Positions 54,927 through 63,967 of a stretch of DNA of 64,000 nucleotides are shown piece after piece. Positions within the stretch are counted from its first letter, which is position 1, and each line of letters starts with the position of its first letter. The position numbers were made by a program, and so were the translations under genes. The DNA is taken from contig NZ_FOKI01000003.1 in the NCBI RefSeq assembly GCF_900111985.1, positions 141,993 through 205,992 on the forward strand, in the 5' to 3' direction. The stretch is from Clostridium frigidicarnis. GTDB taxonomy: Bacteria; Bacillota; Clostridia; Clostridiales; Clostridiaceae. Under the pieces are notes generated by a model. The model did not search any database and had not been told where the DNA came from. It saw only the letters and a list, made by a program, of their open reading frames with translations.

Positions 54927-54957
54927 AGCTAAGTGATTATCACTTAGCTTTTTTTTC
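54927..54957 (+). terminator. Terminator of tRNA-Pro
   Basis: GCTAAGTGAT/ATCACTTAGC followed by TTTTTTTT. The remaining 290 bases to the next gene show no further feature beyond AT-rich sequence. Confidence 0.9.
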
Positions 54958-55251
54958 ATATATTCACAAATCCAAAATTCACTTTATTTTCTTCTCCTAA
55001 GAATACTAACACTACTCAAATTTCATTTTAGTTAGCCATATATTATCTTAAAATATATATTTTTGAATATTTTATTTATTGTTAACATTTTAAATAAAAT
55101 ATGTTTTTTGTGAATTAATATTATCTATTGTAAATTAAAGGTATTAAGAGCATTTATTAAAAGAAAACGATTATACTCAGCGGCAGTTTATTTTACATTT
55201 AATTACACAAAATATATAATAAATGTAAAATATGTTAGGAGGAATACTAAA

Positions 55252-55650
55252 ATGAAAAAATTAGTAATTTGTTTAATGTCAGTAACTTTATTAATGCTAA
55301 CTTTATTAGCACCTACAACTGCTCATGCAGCTGAAAATAACGAGTGGGTATTATATAGAATATCAGCTCCAATAAACTACAGCACAGTAAATACCAGTGA
55401 CATCAAAAATATGACTGTACACTTCGGAGTAAATGGTTGGCAAGAAATAAAAGATGTTCAACTTAATAGAAGCATTGTAGATTATTATATGGGAAGGACA
55501 TTTGAATCTTTTTGGGTTGATGTATATCTAAAAAAAGGCTCAACTTTAGATTATTGTTTTAAGTATGACTTTAATTCAGATAAAATTAACTGGGATAATA
55601 ATTCCGGCAAAGATTACCACGTTGTTGTGGATAAATCTAATATAAATTAA
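55252..55650 (+). CDS. Secreted CBM25-like carbohydrate-binding protein
   Basis: 132-aa secreted protein made of one carbohydrate-binding module. The signal peptide ends near AHAAENN (about residue 27). The rest fits family 25 starch-binding modules: MTVHFGVNGWQEIKDVQLN, MGRTFESFWVDVYLKKGST, LDYCFKYDFNSDKINWDNNS and GKDYHVVV, with the typical aromatic and WDNN-G-DYH signatures. No catalytic domain is attached, which is unusual. ATG follows GGAGG. Binding of starch, glycogen or another alpha-glucan is inferred from the family. Confidence 0.78.
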   Translation: MKKLVICLMSVTLLMLTLLAPTTAHAAENNEWVLYRISAPINYSTVNTSDIKNMTVHFGVNGWQEIKDVQLNRSIVDYYMGRTFESFWVDVYLKKGSTLDYCFKYDFNSDKINWDNNSGKDYHVVVDKSNIN

Positions 55651-55654
55651 TAAA

Positions 55655-55692
55655 GTGCCATAGGTTAGTTTGTACTATCCTATGGCTTTAGT
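55655..55692 (+). terminator. Terminator of the CBM25-like gene
   Basis: AGTGCCATAGG ... CCTATGGCTTTA hairpin with a modest T-rich tail. Confidence 0.65.
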
Positions 55693-55755
55693 TCTATATG
55701 TGGATAAAACTTATCAAAATTCAAGATAAATTTAAACTTTATGTAAACCTAAACA

Positions 55756-55857
55756 TCACTTCATAATATTATAGTACTCATCCGCCAAAGCTGCAGATTT
55801 ACATAAAGATATTATAAATAATGCAAATAATACATATCCAATTATAAATACTATCAT
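55756..55857 (-). CDS. 33-aa single-span membrane peptide
   Basis: Not recognised. ATG at 55855-55857 lies four to nine bases after a strong AAGGAAGGATT site. The frame reads MIVFIIGYVLFALFIISLC, then KSAALADEYYNIMK, one hydrophobic span plus a short charged tail. The good ribosome site and clean hydrophobic stretch support a real small gene. Possible roles are a membrane-protein regulator or a type I toxin-like peptide; no antitoxin RNA was seen. Confidence 0.6.
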   Translation of the reverse strand: MIVFIIGYVLFALFIISLCKSAALADEYYNIMK

Positions 55858-55978
55858 TTTAATCCTTCCTTACTAAAAATCATTTGATATGTCCTTAATT
55901 ATTGCCATAAAATTTATTTATAGACTTTTAAAACTTTGCTTTTGCATATATCATTAAATATAATGGAAATATATATTT

Positions 55979-56046
55979 AGGCACATTCAAAAATAACAAG
56001 TCAATATGCCATGTATATTTGACTTGGTATTTTCTTTCATGTGCCT
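55979..56046. repeat. R2 palindromic repeat copy
   Basis: AGGCACATTCAAAAATAACA ... GACTTGGTATTTTCTTTCA, then TGTGCCT. An inverted orientation relative to most copies. Confidence 0.85.
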
Positions 56047-56209
56047 TATGCTTAATTATTTGTTATTCTAACTCATGATGATAATGTTTATAAATTATAA
56101 GTTTTGAGTATTTTTGAGACTTGTGAAAGTTTTTATAAAAATTGAATTTATACTAACTCTCCATTTTTAACCTTCAATTCTCAACTTTATTAATAGAGGA
56201 GTGTTTTTT

Positions 56210-57550
56210 ATGAAAAAGAAATATGAAGATTTGTTTAAAACTTTAGTTAAATCCTATTATGAAAACAATTTCGAAGAAACTGTAGATTCCTTGCTAAATA
56301 ATAATGATTACGATAGAACTGAATTAAGTGAAATAATAAGTATTCTCTGTGGCGTTACCGTAAAACCTAATGATAATTTTTCAAAAGATTTAAAAAGAGC
56401 AATTACAACTTATTCTGCCAACAATAAAATAGTTGAAAAACTTTCGCGTCCTTGTTTATGTAAAAGTGATGGTGAATCACCTTGTATGCATGTTTGTCCT
56501 TTTAATGCTATCTTAAAAGACCCTATAACCAAAACATCTTACATAAATATAGACGCTTGTACTGATTGCGGCTTATGTATAGAAGCTTGTGAACATGATA
56601 ATTTAATAGACAGAATTGAGTTTATGCCTCTTCTAGAAATTTTAAAAGGTGATGAACCAGTTATTGCCGCCGTAGCACCTGCTATCAGTGGCCAATTTGG
56701 AGAAAGTGTTACTATGGATCAGCTTAGGGCTGCTTTTATAAAAATGGGATTTAAAGATATGGTTGAGGTAGCTTTTTTTGCTGATATGCTTACTATTAAA
56801 GAAGCAGTTGAGTTTGATAGATTTGTCAAATCAAAAGATGACTTAATGATAACTTCTTGTTGTTGTCCAATGTGGGTTGGCATGCTTAAAAAAGTTTATA
56901 AAGATTTAGTTAAGTATGTATCTCCTTCCATCTCTCCTATGATTGCAGCTGGGCGTGGTCTAAAAAAACTTAATCCTAATTGTAGGGTTGTATTTATTGG
57001 ACCTTGTATTGCAAAAAAATCTGAAGCTCGTGATAAAGACTTAGTCGGAGATATAGACTTTGTTTTAACTTTTGAAGAACTTAGAGGAATCTTTGATACA
57101 TTAGATATAAAACCTTCTGAACTAATAGAAGTTCCATCTATTGAGTATGCTTCAAAAGGTGGAAGACTATATGCCAGAACTGGTGGTGTATCCATAGCTG
57201 TTTCAGATGCTGTACAGGAAATGTTCCCTGAAAAATATAAACTTTTTAATGCTATTCAGTGTCATGGTGTTGCTGACTGCAAAAAGGTTCTTAATGCAGC
57301 TCAAAATGGAGAACTTAAAACAAATTTCATTGAAGGTATGGGTTGTGTTGGTGGTTGTGTTGGTGGTCCTAAAGCTATAGTTTCCAAAGAACAAGGGAAA
57401 ATAGCTGTTGATGACTTTGCTCTAGCATCATCATATAAAGTTCCTACTAGTAGTGATATTATGCTTGATATATTATCTAGAATGGATATAAATTCTCTAG
57501 AAGACTTTAAAGACCATGAAAAAATCAAAATATTTGAGAGAGACTTTTAG
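56210..57550 (+). CDS. [FeFe] hydrogenase, group B type
   Basis: 446-aa monomeric hydrogenase that should interconvert protons and H2. The N-terminal half has a Cys-rich segment (CLCKSDGESPCMHVCPF) and a ferredoxin CxxCxxCxxxC set (CTDCGLCIEACEH). The H-cluster motifs follow: L1 TSCCCPMWVG, L2 GPCIAKKSEA and L3 EGMGCVGGCVGGPKA. L1 with three Cys and L3 without MAC mark the group B (CpIII-like) branch rather than group A. ATG at 56210 follows GAGGAG; an earlier GTG is within that site. No maturase genes (hydE, F, G) are in the window. Physiological direction is unknown for this group. Confidence 0.93.
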   Translation: MKKKYEDLFKTLVKSYYENNFEETVDSLLNNNDYDRTELSEIISILCGVTVKPNDNFSKDLKRAITTYSANNKIVEKLSRPCLCKSDGESPCMHVCPFNAILKDPITKTSYINIDACTDCGLCIEACEHDNLIDRIEFMPLLEILKGDEPVIAAVAPAISGQFGESVTMDQLRAAFIKMGFKDMVEVAFFADMLTIKEAVEFDRFVKSKDDLMITSCCCPMWVGMLKKVYKDLVKYVSPSISPMIAAGRGLKKLNPNCRVVFIGPCIAKKSEARDKDLVGDIDFVLTFEELRGIFDTLDIKPSELIEVPSIEYASKGGRLYARTGGVSIAVSDAVQEMFPEKYKLFNAIQCHGVADCKKVLNAAQNGELKTNFIEGMGCVGGCVGGPKAIVSKEQGKIAVDDFALASSYKVPTSSDIMLDILSRMDINSLEDFKDHEKIKIFERDF

Positions 57551-57643
57551 AGATAACAAAAAACTAAATAGTAACAAGAGAGTGACAGATTAAAACTGGT
57601 GAGAATATTTCTTGGTGATCCTTTTAAATTTAAAGTATATCAC

Positions 57644-57697
57644 AAAAAAATGAGAGTCTACACCAGGCCTTATGTTGCCTAATAGACTCTCATTTTC
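57644..57697. terminator. Bidirectional terminator between hydrogenase and LtaS-like gene
   Basis: AAAATGAGAGTCTA ... TAGACTCTCATTTT, a 14-bp stem with a GC-containing loop. Confidence 0.88.
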
Positions 57698-57714
57698 AAA
57701 TTAAAATCACAGCT

Positions 57715-59967
57715 TTATTTAATATAATATTCTTCACTATAACTTAAAGCTTTATTATTTAAAGAAACTTGTCCAATTTTTATTTTCTTTATCTTTTCAG
57801 GAAATTCTTTTGATTCTAATGAATCGGAACCATTAAATACTGTTTCTATTTCCTTACCATCCACAAAAACTTTACTGGCATCAGTAAAATTCTCTCCTTC
57901 TATTTTTAAAACACCATTTTCTACATAAGCATTTTTAATTACTACTTGATCTAATCCTAATTGTAAACTAGTTTTTTCATATGGATTATTCCCTCCATAT
58001 ATATATTGTTTTCCAAATAATATATCATATTGCAGTAGTTTTAGCTTATTATCATATTCCTCATTATCCATATATGTGTTGTGTAATGAGGCTATGTTTC
58101 CACCATCAATACCTAATTTATCTAATACATAACTTGATAACTGATATGCTTTTAAATCTTTGTTTTTTTTATCTAACCCCATATTGTCCCACATGAAATA
58201 TTCTGTGTTGTACATATTTCCATCTTCTAAACCTTCTCCATTATCAATTAACTTTAATGAAGGCAAATGATCAGAAAATCCAACCACAATAGTAGGCTCA
58301 TTTAATTCTTCTAAATAATCTACCAATTCTCTTACATAAGCATCTGTATTCTTCAACCTATTAATGTAGCACTGAAGCTCGTCCTTACTTTCTTTATCTA
58401 CATTACCATCAGTTTGAAAATTATATTCATCATATTCATAATTGTTATACGCTCCATGTGTCTCAACTGTTATATTATATATAAATTGAGGTTTTTCACT
58501 TTCTAAAAGTTGTTCTATTGGTTTCATATTAATAACATCTCTTGGATAGTAGTCCTCTACACTATTTTCCATATATTCAAATGGTACAAAATTCTCAAAC
58601 CCCATATTTCCAAAGGTTTGATTTCTATTATAAAAACTTCCATAAAAGTTATGCAAAACACTAGTATTATATCCGTTGTCCTTTAGTCCATAAGCTATAC
58701 TTTCAACTGATTGTTTTTTTAATATATCATTATTAGGTATTGTTCCAACTTTAAGATTTGAAATAGCTAACCCTGTTAAAACTTCAAATTCTGTTTTTAC
58801 AGTGCCACCACCATATGTAGGTACTGTAAGAGCGCCACTTGAATTCTCATTTAGAAGCTCTCTTATATTGCTCATAGGATCTTCATTAAACTCTACATTA
58901 TTTAATCTATAAGGATCAAATACAGATTCTAACTGCATTATTATTATATTTGGTGTCTTATTATTTGAGTTGTCAACATTTTCATTATCAGATATCTTCT
59001 CAGCTATCAACGCAATTTCTTCTTTATTATAATTTGAAGGTTTTATATTTTGTAATCCTGAGGCAGTATTTACAAAAGAATACAAAAAACCATTTTGCAT
59101 ATAACTAGCATTTAGATCCCATAAAATAGTTTCCATATCTCCACCTTTTACACTTATATTTATACCTATAAATGATACAACAGCTAATGGAACTATAATC
59201 TTTATAAGGTTACTTAATCTTTTAATTTTCTTATTTCTATGTTTTTTATCAAGTTTCCAAACTAAAATACTAAGTATTATCATAAATAATATTATGGAAC
59301 ATATGCCTATTATAGATTTCATATTTACATATTGATCCATTATTGACATTCCATCTTTTACACAATACATATCTGCCGTTGTTAAAGGGGTACCTCTAAA
59401 ATTCCAAATATACCTATTAGCTCCCCCCAATATAATTAAAGTTATAATTATTATTGAATATACAAACCTTTTACTTTTAAATAAAAAGGAAATTGATGTA
59501 ACTATAAATATTAACAAACAATTCACCATATATGCAATTAAGTTTTCATCTATAAATTCAATTACTTTTGATATTGATCCCCTTTGTAAGAACTCTATAA
59601 AAAATACACATAAGAAGTTTATAACAATATATAAACTTATATTTTTAATTTTTTGCCTTTTACTTTGATCTATTTTTTCCATTATTTTAAATATACCATA
59701 TGGCAAAATACATGAAAGAACAAATGATAAAATCATATATTTTATTAAGAAAGTGTCCTTGTGTATATGAATATTAAATTCATTTAATGATAAAATTTTG
59801 GTATTACCTCTTACATTTACGATTAAGAGATTTATTATGTTAATTATAAATGTAAATATACCCGTATTTAAAACAATTTTAATTATAGATTTTTCTTTTT
59901 TTAAGCTTAAATAGATACTTGTTGCTATTATTGCTGGAAAAAGCATCACAACAAAATTTATTCCCAT
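57715..59967 (-). CDS. LtaS-like phosphoglycerol transferase (sulfatase fold)
   Basis: 750-aa membrane enzyme of the LTA synthase family, which polymerises or attaches glycerol-phosphate outside the cell. About eight membrane segments fill the first 290 residues. The catalytic domain (about 345-640) has NIIIMQLESVFDP (metal Glu), GGGTVKTEFEVLTG with the Thr nucleophile, YNITVETHGAY (His) and GFSDHLPSL (Asp-His metal pair). The C-terminal 80 residues look like an IPT/TIG-type Ig domain (VLKIEGENFTDASKVFVDGK), an extra domain not found in standard LtaS. ATG follows AAGGGTGAGGG. Monocistronic. The product polymer may be lipoteichoic acid or a modified glycolipid. Confidence 0.9.
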   Translation of the reverse strand: MGINFVVMLFPAIIATSIYLSLKKEKSIIKIVLNTGIFTFIINIINLLIVNVRGNTKILSLNEFNIHIHKDTFLIKYMILSFVLSCILPYGIFKIMEKIDQSKRQKIKNISLYIVINFLCVFFIEFLQRGSISKVIEFIDENLIAYMVNCLLIFIVTSISFLFKSKRFVYSIIIITLIILGGANRYIWNFRGTPLTTADMYCVKDGMSIMDQYVNMKSIIGICSIILFMIILSILVWKLDKKHRNKKIKRLSNLIKIIVPLAVVSFIGINISVKGGDMETILWDLNASYMQNGFLYSFVNTASGLQNIKPSNYNKEEIALIAEKISDNENVDNSNNKTPNIIIMQLESVFDPYRLNNVEFNEDPMSNIRELLNENSSGALTVPTYGGGTVKTEFEVLTGLAISNLKVGTIPNNDILKKQSVESIAYGLKDNGYNTSVLHNFYGSFYNRNQTFGNMGFENFVPFEYMENSVEDYYPRDVINMKPIEQLLESEKPQFIYNITVETHGAYNNYEYDEYNFQTDGNVDKESKDELQCYINRLKNTDAYVRELVDYLEELNEPTIVVGFSDHLPSLKLIDNGEGLEDGNMYNTEYFMWDNMGLDKKNKDLKAYQLSSYVLDKLGIDGGNIASLHNTYMDNEEYDNKLKLLQYDILFGKQYIYGGNNPYEKTSLQLGLDQVVIKNAYVENGVLKIEGENFTDASKVFVDGKEIETVFNGSDSLESKEFPEKIKKIKIGQVSLNNKALSYSEEYYIK

Positions 59968-60352
59968 TCCCTCACCCTTTACTAATCTTTAGTTTAGATA
60001 TTTTTTGAATATGCCTTATTTTACTTAAATGTTAAAGTACTTTCCTACTTTCAATAATATACAACGAATCCTCACCTGTATTAATAAGATATTGTTACTG
60101 ATTATTAAATTAATCTAAATCCAATGCTTTTTTTACTATTTTCGAAAATTTTTTATATTTTTTTTACACAAACTAAATCTTTTCCTGTGTTTTATTATAC
60201 TTGCTCCGCATTTTATGTCAATATTGCATTGTAAACATAATATGAACAACCCCCAGATAAAGTAATTGTTACTATATTATTTTCAATATTTTTGCTTCAA
60301 TTATTCTCAACAATAATAGTTACAAATGACTTCATTAAGTATTGCACAAGAA
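59968..60352. other. Intergenic region upstream of the LtaS-like gene
   Basis: An R2 half element ends at 60015 (TTTTTTGAATATGCCT). The rest is AT-rich with no gene. Confidence 0.5.
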
Positions 60353-60520
60353 AAAAGGCTGCGCCCTTTTTTAATTGACAATTGAGAATTGACGATTGAC
60401 GATTGACGATTATTGTTGGAAGTCACAGACTTCCTAAATATAAAGTTGAAGGTTGAGAGTGGAAAGTTGAAAGTTCAGGTTGAAAATTGATATTTTAGGA
60501 TTAAAAATTTCTATAATTTC
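60353..60520. repeat. R1 interspersed repeat copy
   Basis: AAGGCTGCGCCC, then TTTTTTAATTGACAATTGAG, ACGATTGACGATTGACG and GGAAGTCACAGACTTCC. GATTGAC is repeated three times, one more than in other copies. Confidence 0.8.
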
Positions 60521-60523
60521 CCA

Positions 60524-60571
60524 TACAAAAACAAAAGTACAATCTCTATTGAGATTGTACTTTTGTTTTTG
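60524..60571 (-). terminator. Terminator of the aspA-malic enzyme operon
   Basis: AAAAACAAAAGTACAATCTC paired with GAGATTGTACTTTTGTTTTT, a perfect 20-bp stem around TATT. Confidence 0.95.
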
Positions 60572-60599
60572 AGAATCATTTATATTATACTTAAATTTT

Positions 60600-61838
60600 T
60601 TACTCTTTAATGTTTAAAAGCTGTTTTGTGTGTTCTGCTACCATTTCTGGAGTAACATCTTTTCTTCTTGCAACTCCTGTATCTATAGCTGCTTTTGCTA
60701 CTTTTGCTGCTACCATTGGGGCTATTCTTAAATCGAAAGCTTCTGGTATAACATAATCTGCTGTTACTTCTTCTTCTTTTATTATTCCAGCTATAGCATA
60801 TGCTGCTGCTATTTTCATTTCATCATTTATTTCACTTGCTCTAACATCTAGTGCCCCTCTAAAAATTCCTGGGAAAGCAACTACATTGTTAACTTGGTTT
60901 GGAAAATCTGATCTTCCTGTACATATAACTTTAGCTCCAGCTTTCTTTGCTACATCTGGTAAAATTTCTGGATTTGGGTTAGCCATTGCCATTATTATAG
61001 CATCCCTATTCATTGACTTAACCATTTCTTCTGTTACACAATTTGCAACAGATACTCCTAAGAATACATCTGCACCTTTTAATGCCTCTGCTAAATTACC
61101 TTTTACTAATTCGTTATTTGTAACTTTTGCTATTTCATCTTTATATTTATTCATTCCAGCTGGTCTGCCTTCATATATAGCACCCTTACTATCACATAAT
61201 ATTACATTCTTTGTTCCCATGCTTAAAAGAAGTTTTGTAATAGCTGTTCCTGCTGCTCCAGCTCCGTTTACAACTATTGTTAAGTCTTCAAATCTCTTAT
61301 TTACTACTTTTAATGCATTAATAAGACATGCTGCTGAAACAACTGCTGTACCATGTTGATCATCATGGAATATTGGAATATTTGTTTCCTTTTTAAGTCT
61401 TGTTTCTATTTCAAAACATTCTGGAGCTTTTATATCTTCTAAGTTTACTCCACCAAATGTTGGCTCCATAAGTTTTACTGTTTCTACTATCTTGTCTACA
61501 TCCTTTGTATCTAAGCATATTGGGAAAGCATCAACCCCTCCAAAAGCCTTAAACAATACTGCCTTACCCTCCATAACTGGAAGTCCTGCTCCTGCTCCTA
61601 TATCACCAAGTCCTAATACAGCTGTTCCATTAGTTACAACTGCAACCCAGTTTCCTCTTGATGTATAATCATATATAGTTTCTGGATTTTTATTTATTTC
61701 TAAACAAGGTTCTGCAACTCCTGGTGTATAAGCCATTGTTAAATCGTCTTTAGTCTTAACTGGCACTTTACATTGTATTGCTATTTTACCTTCATAATCC
61801 TTATGAAATTTTAAAGCTCTGTCTCTTAAGTTACTCAT
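60600..61838 (-). CDS. Malic enzyme (malate to pyruvate, NAD(P)-dependent)
   Basis: 412-aa oxaloacetate-decarboxylating malate dehydrogenase of the short bacterial type. Motifs: AYTPGVAEPC at the start, GNWVAVVTNGTAVLGLGDIG, AGLPVMEGKAVLFKAFGGVD, FHDDQHGTAVVSAA, the NAD(P) fold VVNGAGAAGTAITKLL, and MAMANPNPEILP. ATG at 61836-61838 follows GGAG; the earlier MWRK start lacks a site. Second gene after aspA by 19 nt. Together they would turn aspartate to fumarate and malate to pyruvate; a fumarase must be supplied from elsewhere. Confidence 0.95.
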   Translation of the reverse strand: MSNLRDRALKFHKDYEGKIAIQCKVPVKTKDDLTMAYTPGVAEPCLEINKNPETIYDYTSRGNWVAVVTNGTAVLGLGDIGAGAGLPVMEGKAVLFKAFGGVDAFPICLDTKDVDKIVETVKLMEPTFGGVNLEDIKAPECFEIETRLKKETNIPIFHDDQHGTAVVSAACLINALKVVNKRFEDLTIVVNGAGAAGTAITKLLLSMGTKNVILCDSKGAIYEGRPAGMNKYKDEIAKVTNNELVKGNLAEALKGADVFLGVSVANCVTEEMVKSMNRDAIIMAMANPNPEILPDVAKKAGAKVICTGRSDFPNQVNNVVAFPGIFRGALDVRASEINDEMKIAAAYAIAGIIKEEEVTADYVIPEAFDLRIAPMVAAKVAKAAIDTGVARRKDVTPEMVAEHTKQLLNIKE

Positions 61839-61857
61839 TTTTCTCCACACTCCTTAA

Positions 61858-63288
61858 TTATTTTACAACTTTTAAGTTTCCTACTATTCCTGGTTCTGTC
61901 ATTGAGAACGCATCTAGTACATTATTAAGTTCTTCCTCATTTAATAAACCTTCTTTAAGAATTAATTTTCTTACAGGTTCTTTTGTTTTTATTGCAGTTT
62001 TGGCTATTTTAGCTGCTTCTTTATATCCAACATATGGACATAATGCTGTAACTATACCTACGCTATTCTCAACTAATTCTCTACATCTCTCTTCATTAGC
62101 AGTTATTCCTACTATACAGTTATTTATAAAAGTATCTATTCCATTTGTTAAAGTTTCTATTGATTGGAATAAATTGTAGAATATAACTGGTTCAAAAGCA
62201 TTTAATTCTAATTGTCCTGCTTCCGCTGCCATTGATATTGTAACATCATTTCCTATTATATTAAATGCAATTTGACTCATTACTTCTGGTATTACAGGAT
62301 TAACTTTACCTGGCATTATTGATGAACCATTTTGTTTTGCTGGAAGATTTATTTCTCCAAATCCAGTTCTAGGTCCTGATGACATAAGTCTTAAGTCATT
62401 TGCTATTTTTGATAAACTAACTGCACAAGTTTTTATTGATGATGATGCATCAACAAAACCATCTACGTTTTGAGTTCCATCTACTAGATCTTCTGATTGA
62501 GTTAATTCTATTCCTGTAACAACTGAAAGATTTTTAACTATATCCTCTTCATATTTCTTATCGGCATTTATACCTGTACCTATAGCTGTAGCTCCTAAAT
62601 TAACTATTTTTAATTCTTCCCTAGATCTTCTTATTCTCTTTATATCTCTTTTTACAACTGAAGCATAAGCCCCAAATTCTTGTCCAAGCCTTATTGGCAC
62701 TGCATCTTGCATTTGAGTTCTTCCCATTTTAATAACATGGTCAAATTCTCTTGCTTTATCACTAAGTGCACTTTGAAGTTCTTCCAATTTTCTTATAACT
62801 TTATCAAGTAATTTTATTGCTGTCAATTTTCCTGCTGTTGGTATGATGTCATTAGTGGATTGTCCCATATTCACATGATCATTAGGATGAACTATACTAT
62901 AGTCCCCTTGCTGTCCACCTAAAATTTCTATAGCTCTATTAGCTATTACTTCATTTGCATTCATATTCATTGATGTACCTGCGCCACCTTGAATAGAATC
63001 TGTTATAAATTCTTCATGTAAATTTCCATTTATTATTTCATCTGAAGCTTGTACTATTGCGACTTCAATTTTTTTATCTAAAAGTCCTATTTGTCCATTA
63101 GTTATTGCAGAAGCTTTTTTTGTTTCTGCTAAACTTTGAATAAATTCTTTATTTAATTTATTCCCTGTTATTCTAAAATTTTCAAAACCTCTTAAGCTTT
63201 GAACTCCATAATATGCATTTTTAGGAACCTCTCTTGATCCTATAGAATCACTTTCAACCCTAAAATAAGTTTCTTTTCTTTGTTCCAT
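61858..63288 (-). CDS. aspA: Aspartate ammonia-lyase
   Basis: 476-aa enzyme that converts L-aspartate to fumarate and ammonia. It belongs to the fumarase/aspartase superfamily: RVESDSIGSREVPKNAYYGV at the start, GAGTSMNMNANEVIANRA, HPNDHVNMGQSTNDIIPTA, the signature loop GSSIMPGKVNPVIPEVM with the catalytic Ser, and KMGRTQMQDAVPIRLGQEF. The N terminus and the length favour aspartase over class II fumarase. ATG follows GGGGGAT. First gene of the operon with malic enzyme. Confidence 0.94.
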   Translation of the reverse strand: MEQRKETYFRVESDSIGSREVPKNAYYGVQSLRGFENFRITGNKLNKEFIQSLAETKKASAITNGQIGLLDKKIEVAIVQASDEIINGNLHEEFITDSIQGGAGTSMNMNANEVIANRAIEILGGQQGDYSIVHPNDHVNMGQSTNDIIPTAGKLTAIKLLDKVIRKLEELQSALSDKAREFDHVIKMGRTQMQDAVPIRLGQEFGAYASVVKRDIKRIRRSREELKIVNLGATAIGTGINADKKYEEDIVKNLSVVTGIELTQSEDLVDGTQNVDGFVDASSSIKTCAVSLSKIANDLRLMSSGPRTGFGEINLPAKQNGSSIMPGKVNPVIPEVMSQIAFNIIGNDVTISMAAEAGQLELNAFEPVIFYNLFQSIETLTNGIDTFINNCIVGITANEERCRELVENSVGIVTALCPYVGYKEAAKIAKTAIKTKEPVRKLILKEGLLNEEELNNVLDAFSMTEPGIVGNLKVVK

Positions 63289-63865
63289 AGTAAATCCCCC
63301 TATATATTTAAGTCTTTTAATCCCTTATATTCTTTTTTTGTTATTTACTTCTTGTCTTCATTCTAGTCCTTTTTGAAAGTAAAATCAACAACTTTTGCAA
63401 GTTTTATTTCATGCAAGTTTTATAATTTTATATTTATGCAAGTTTTTCATTAATTGTTATTCATTTAAACCTTATCAAACAACACTTTTATTGTGAATAT
63501 TTGAAATTTCGGTTCCATTTTGAATAAAACATGAATTATATTGACTTAATTTATGCAAATTTCCAACACCAATTTCATTCATTTTTCTTAAATATTATGA
63601 ATCTTTTAAATTAATAGTATAATTTTTAACAATTTTACAATTCTAAAATAACCTTGTATTAATCTAATCTTCATATATCCATAACTCTTTTCATTTAAAA
63701 TCTTATTATAGAATTTAGACCTATTTTATTGCTCCTTACTTTACAAATCACTATCATTACTAATATTTCAATTTTTTTTCAAGAGTTAGAATCCCCCTAA
63801 AAGTTATCAAATTAAAGTTACAACTTGACCCTTGTTTGTCACTTACCAAGGTTATGATTTTAATT
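63289..63865. other. Upstream region of aspA with short direct repeats
   Basis: Three copies of TGCAAGTTTT (63397, 63413 and 63438, first base) and a related TGCAAATTTCC (63554) sit upstream of aspA. They may be operator sites. No gene was found. Confidence 0.5.
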
Positions 63866-63935
63866 AGGCAAATTCCAAAAAACAACAAGTCAGTATTCTA
63901 GTCTATTTTGACTTGTTATTTTCTTTCATGTGCCT
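63866..63935. repeat. R2 palindromic repeat copy
   Basis: AGGCAAATTCCAAAAAACAA, CAAGTCAGTATTCTAGTC, TGACTTGTTATTTTCTTTC, ATGTGCCT. Inner and outer inverted repeats are both clear. Confidence 0.85.
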
Positions 63936-63967
63936 TAAATTCATGATATACTATAATCTAAATATTA

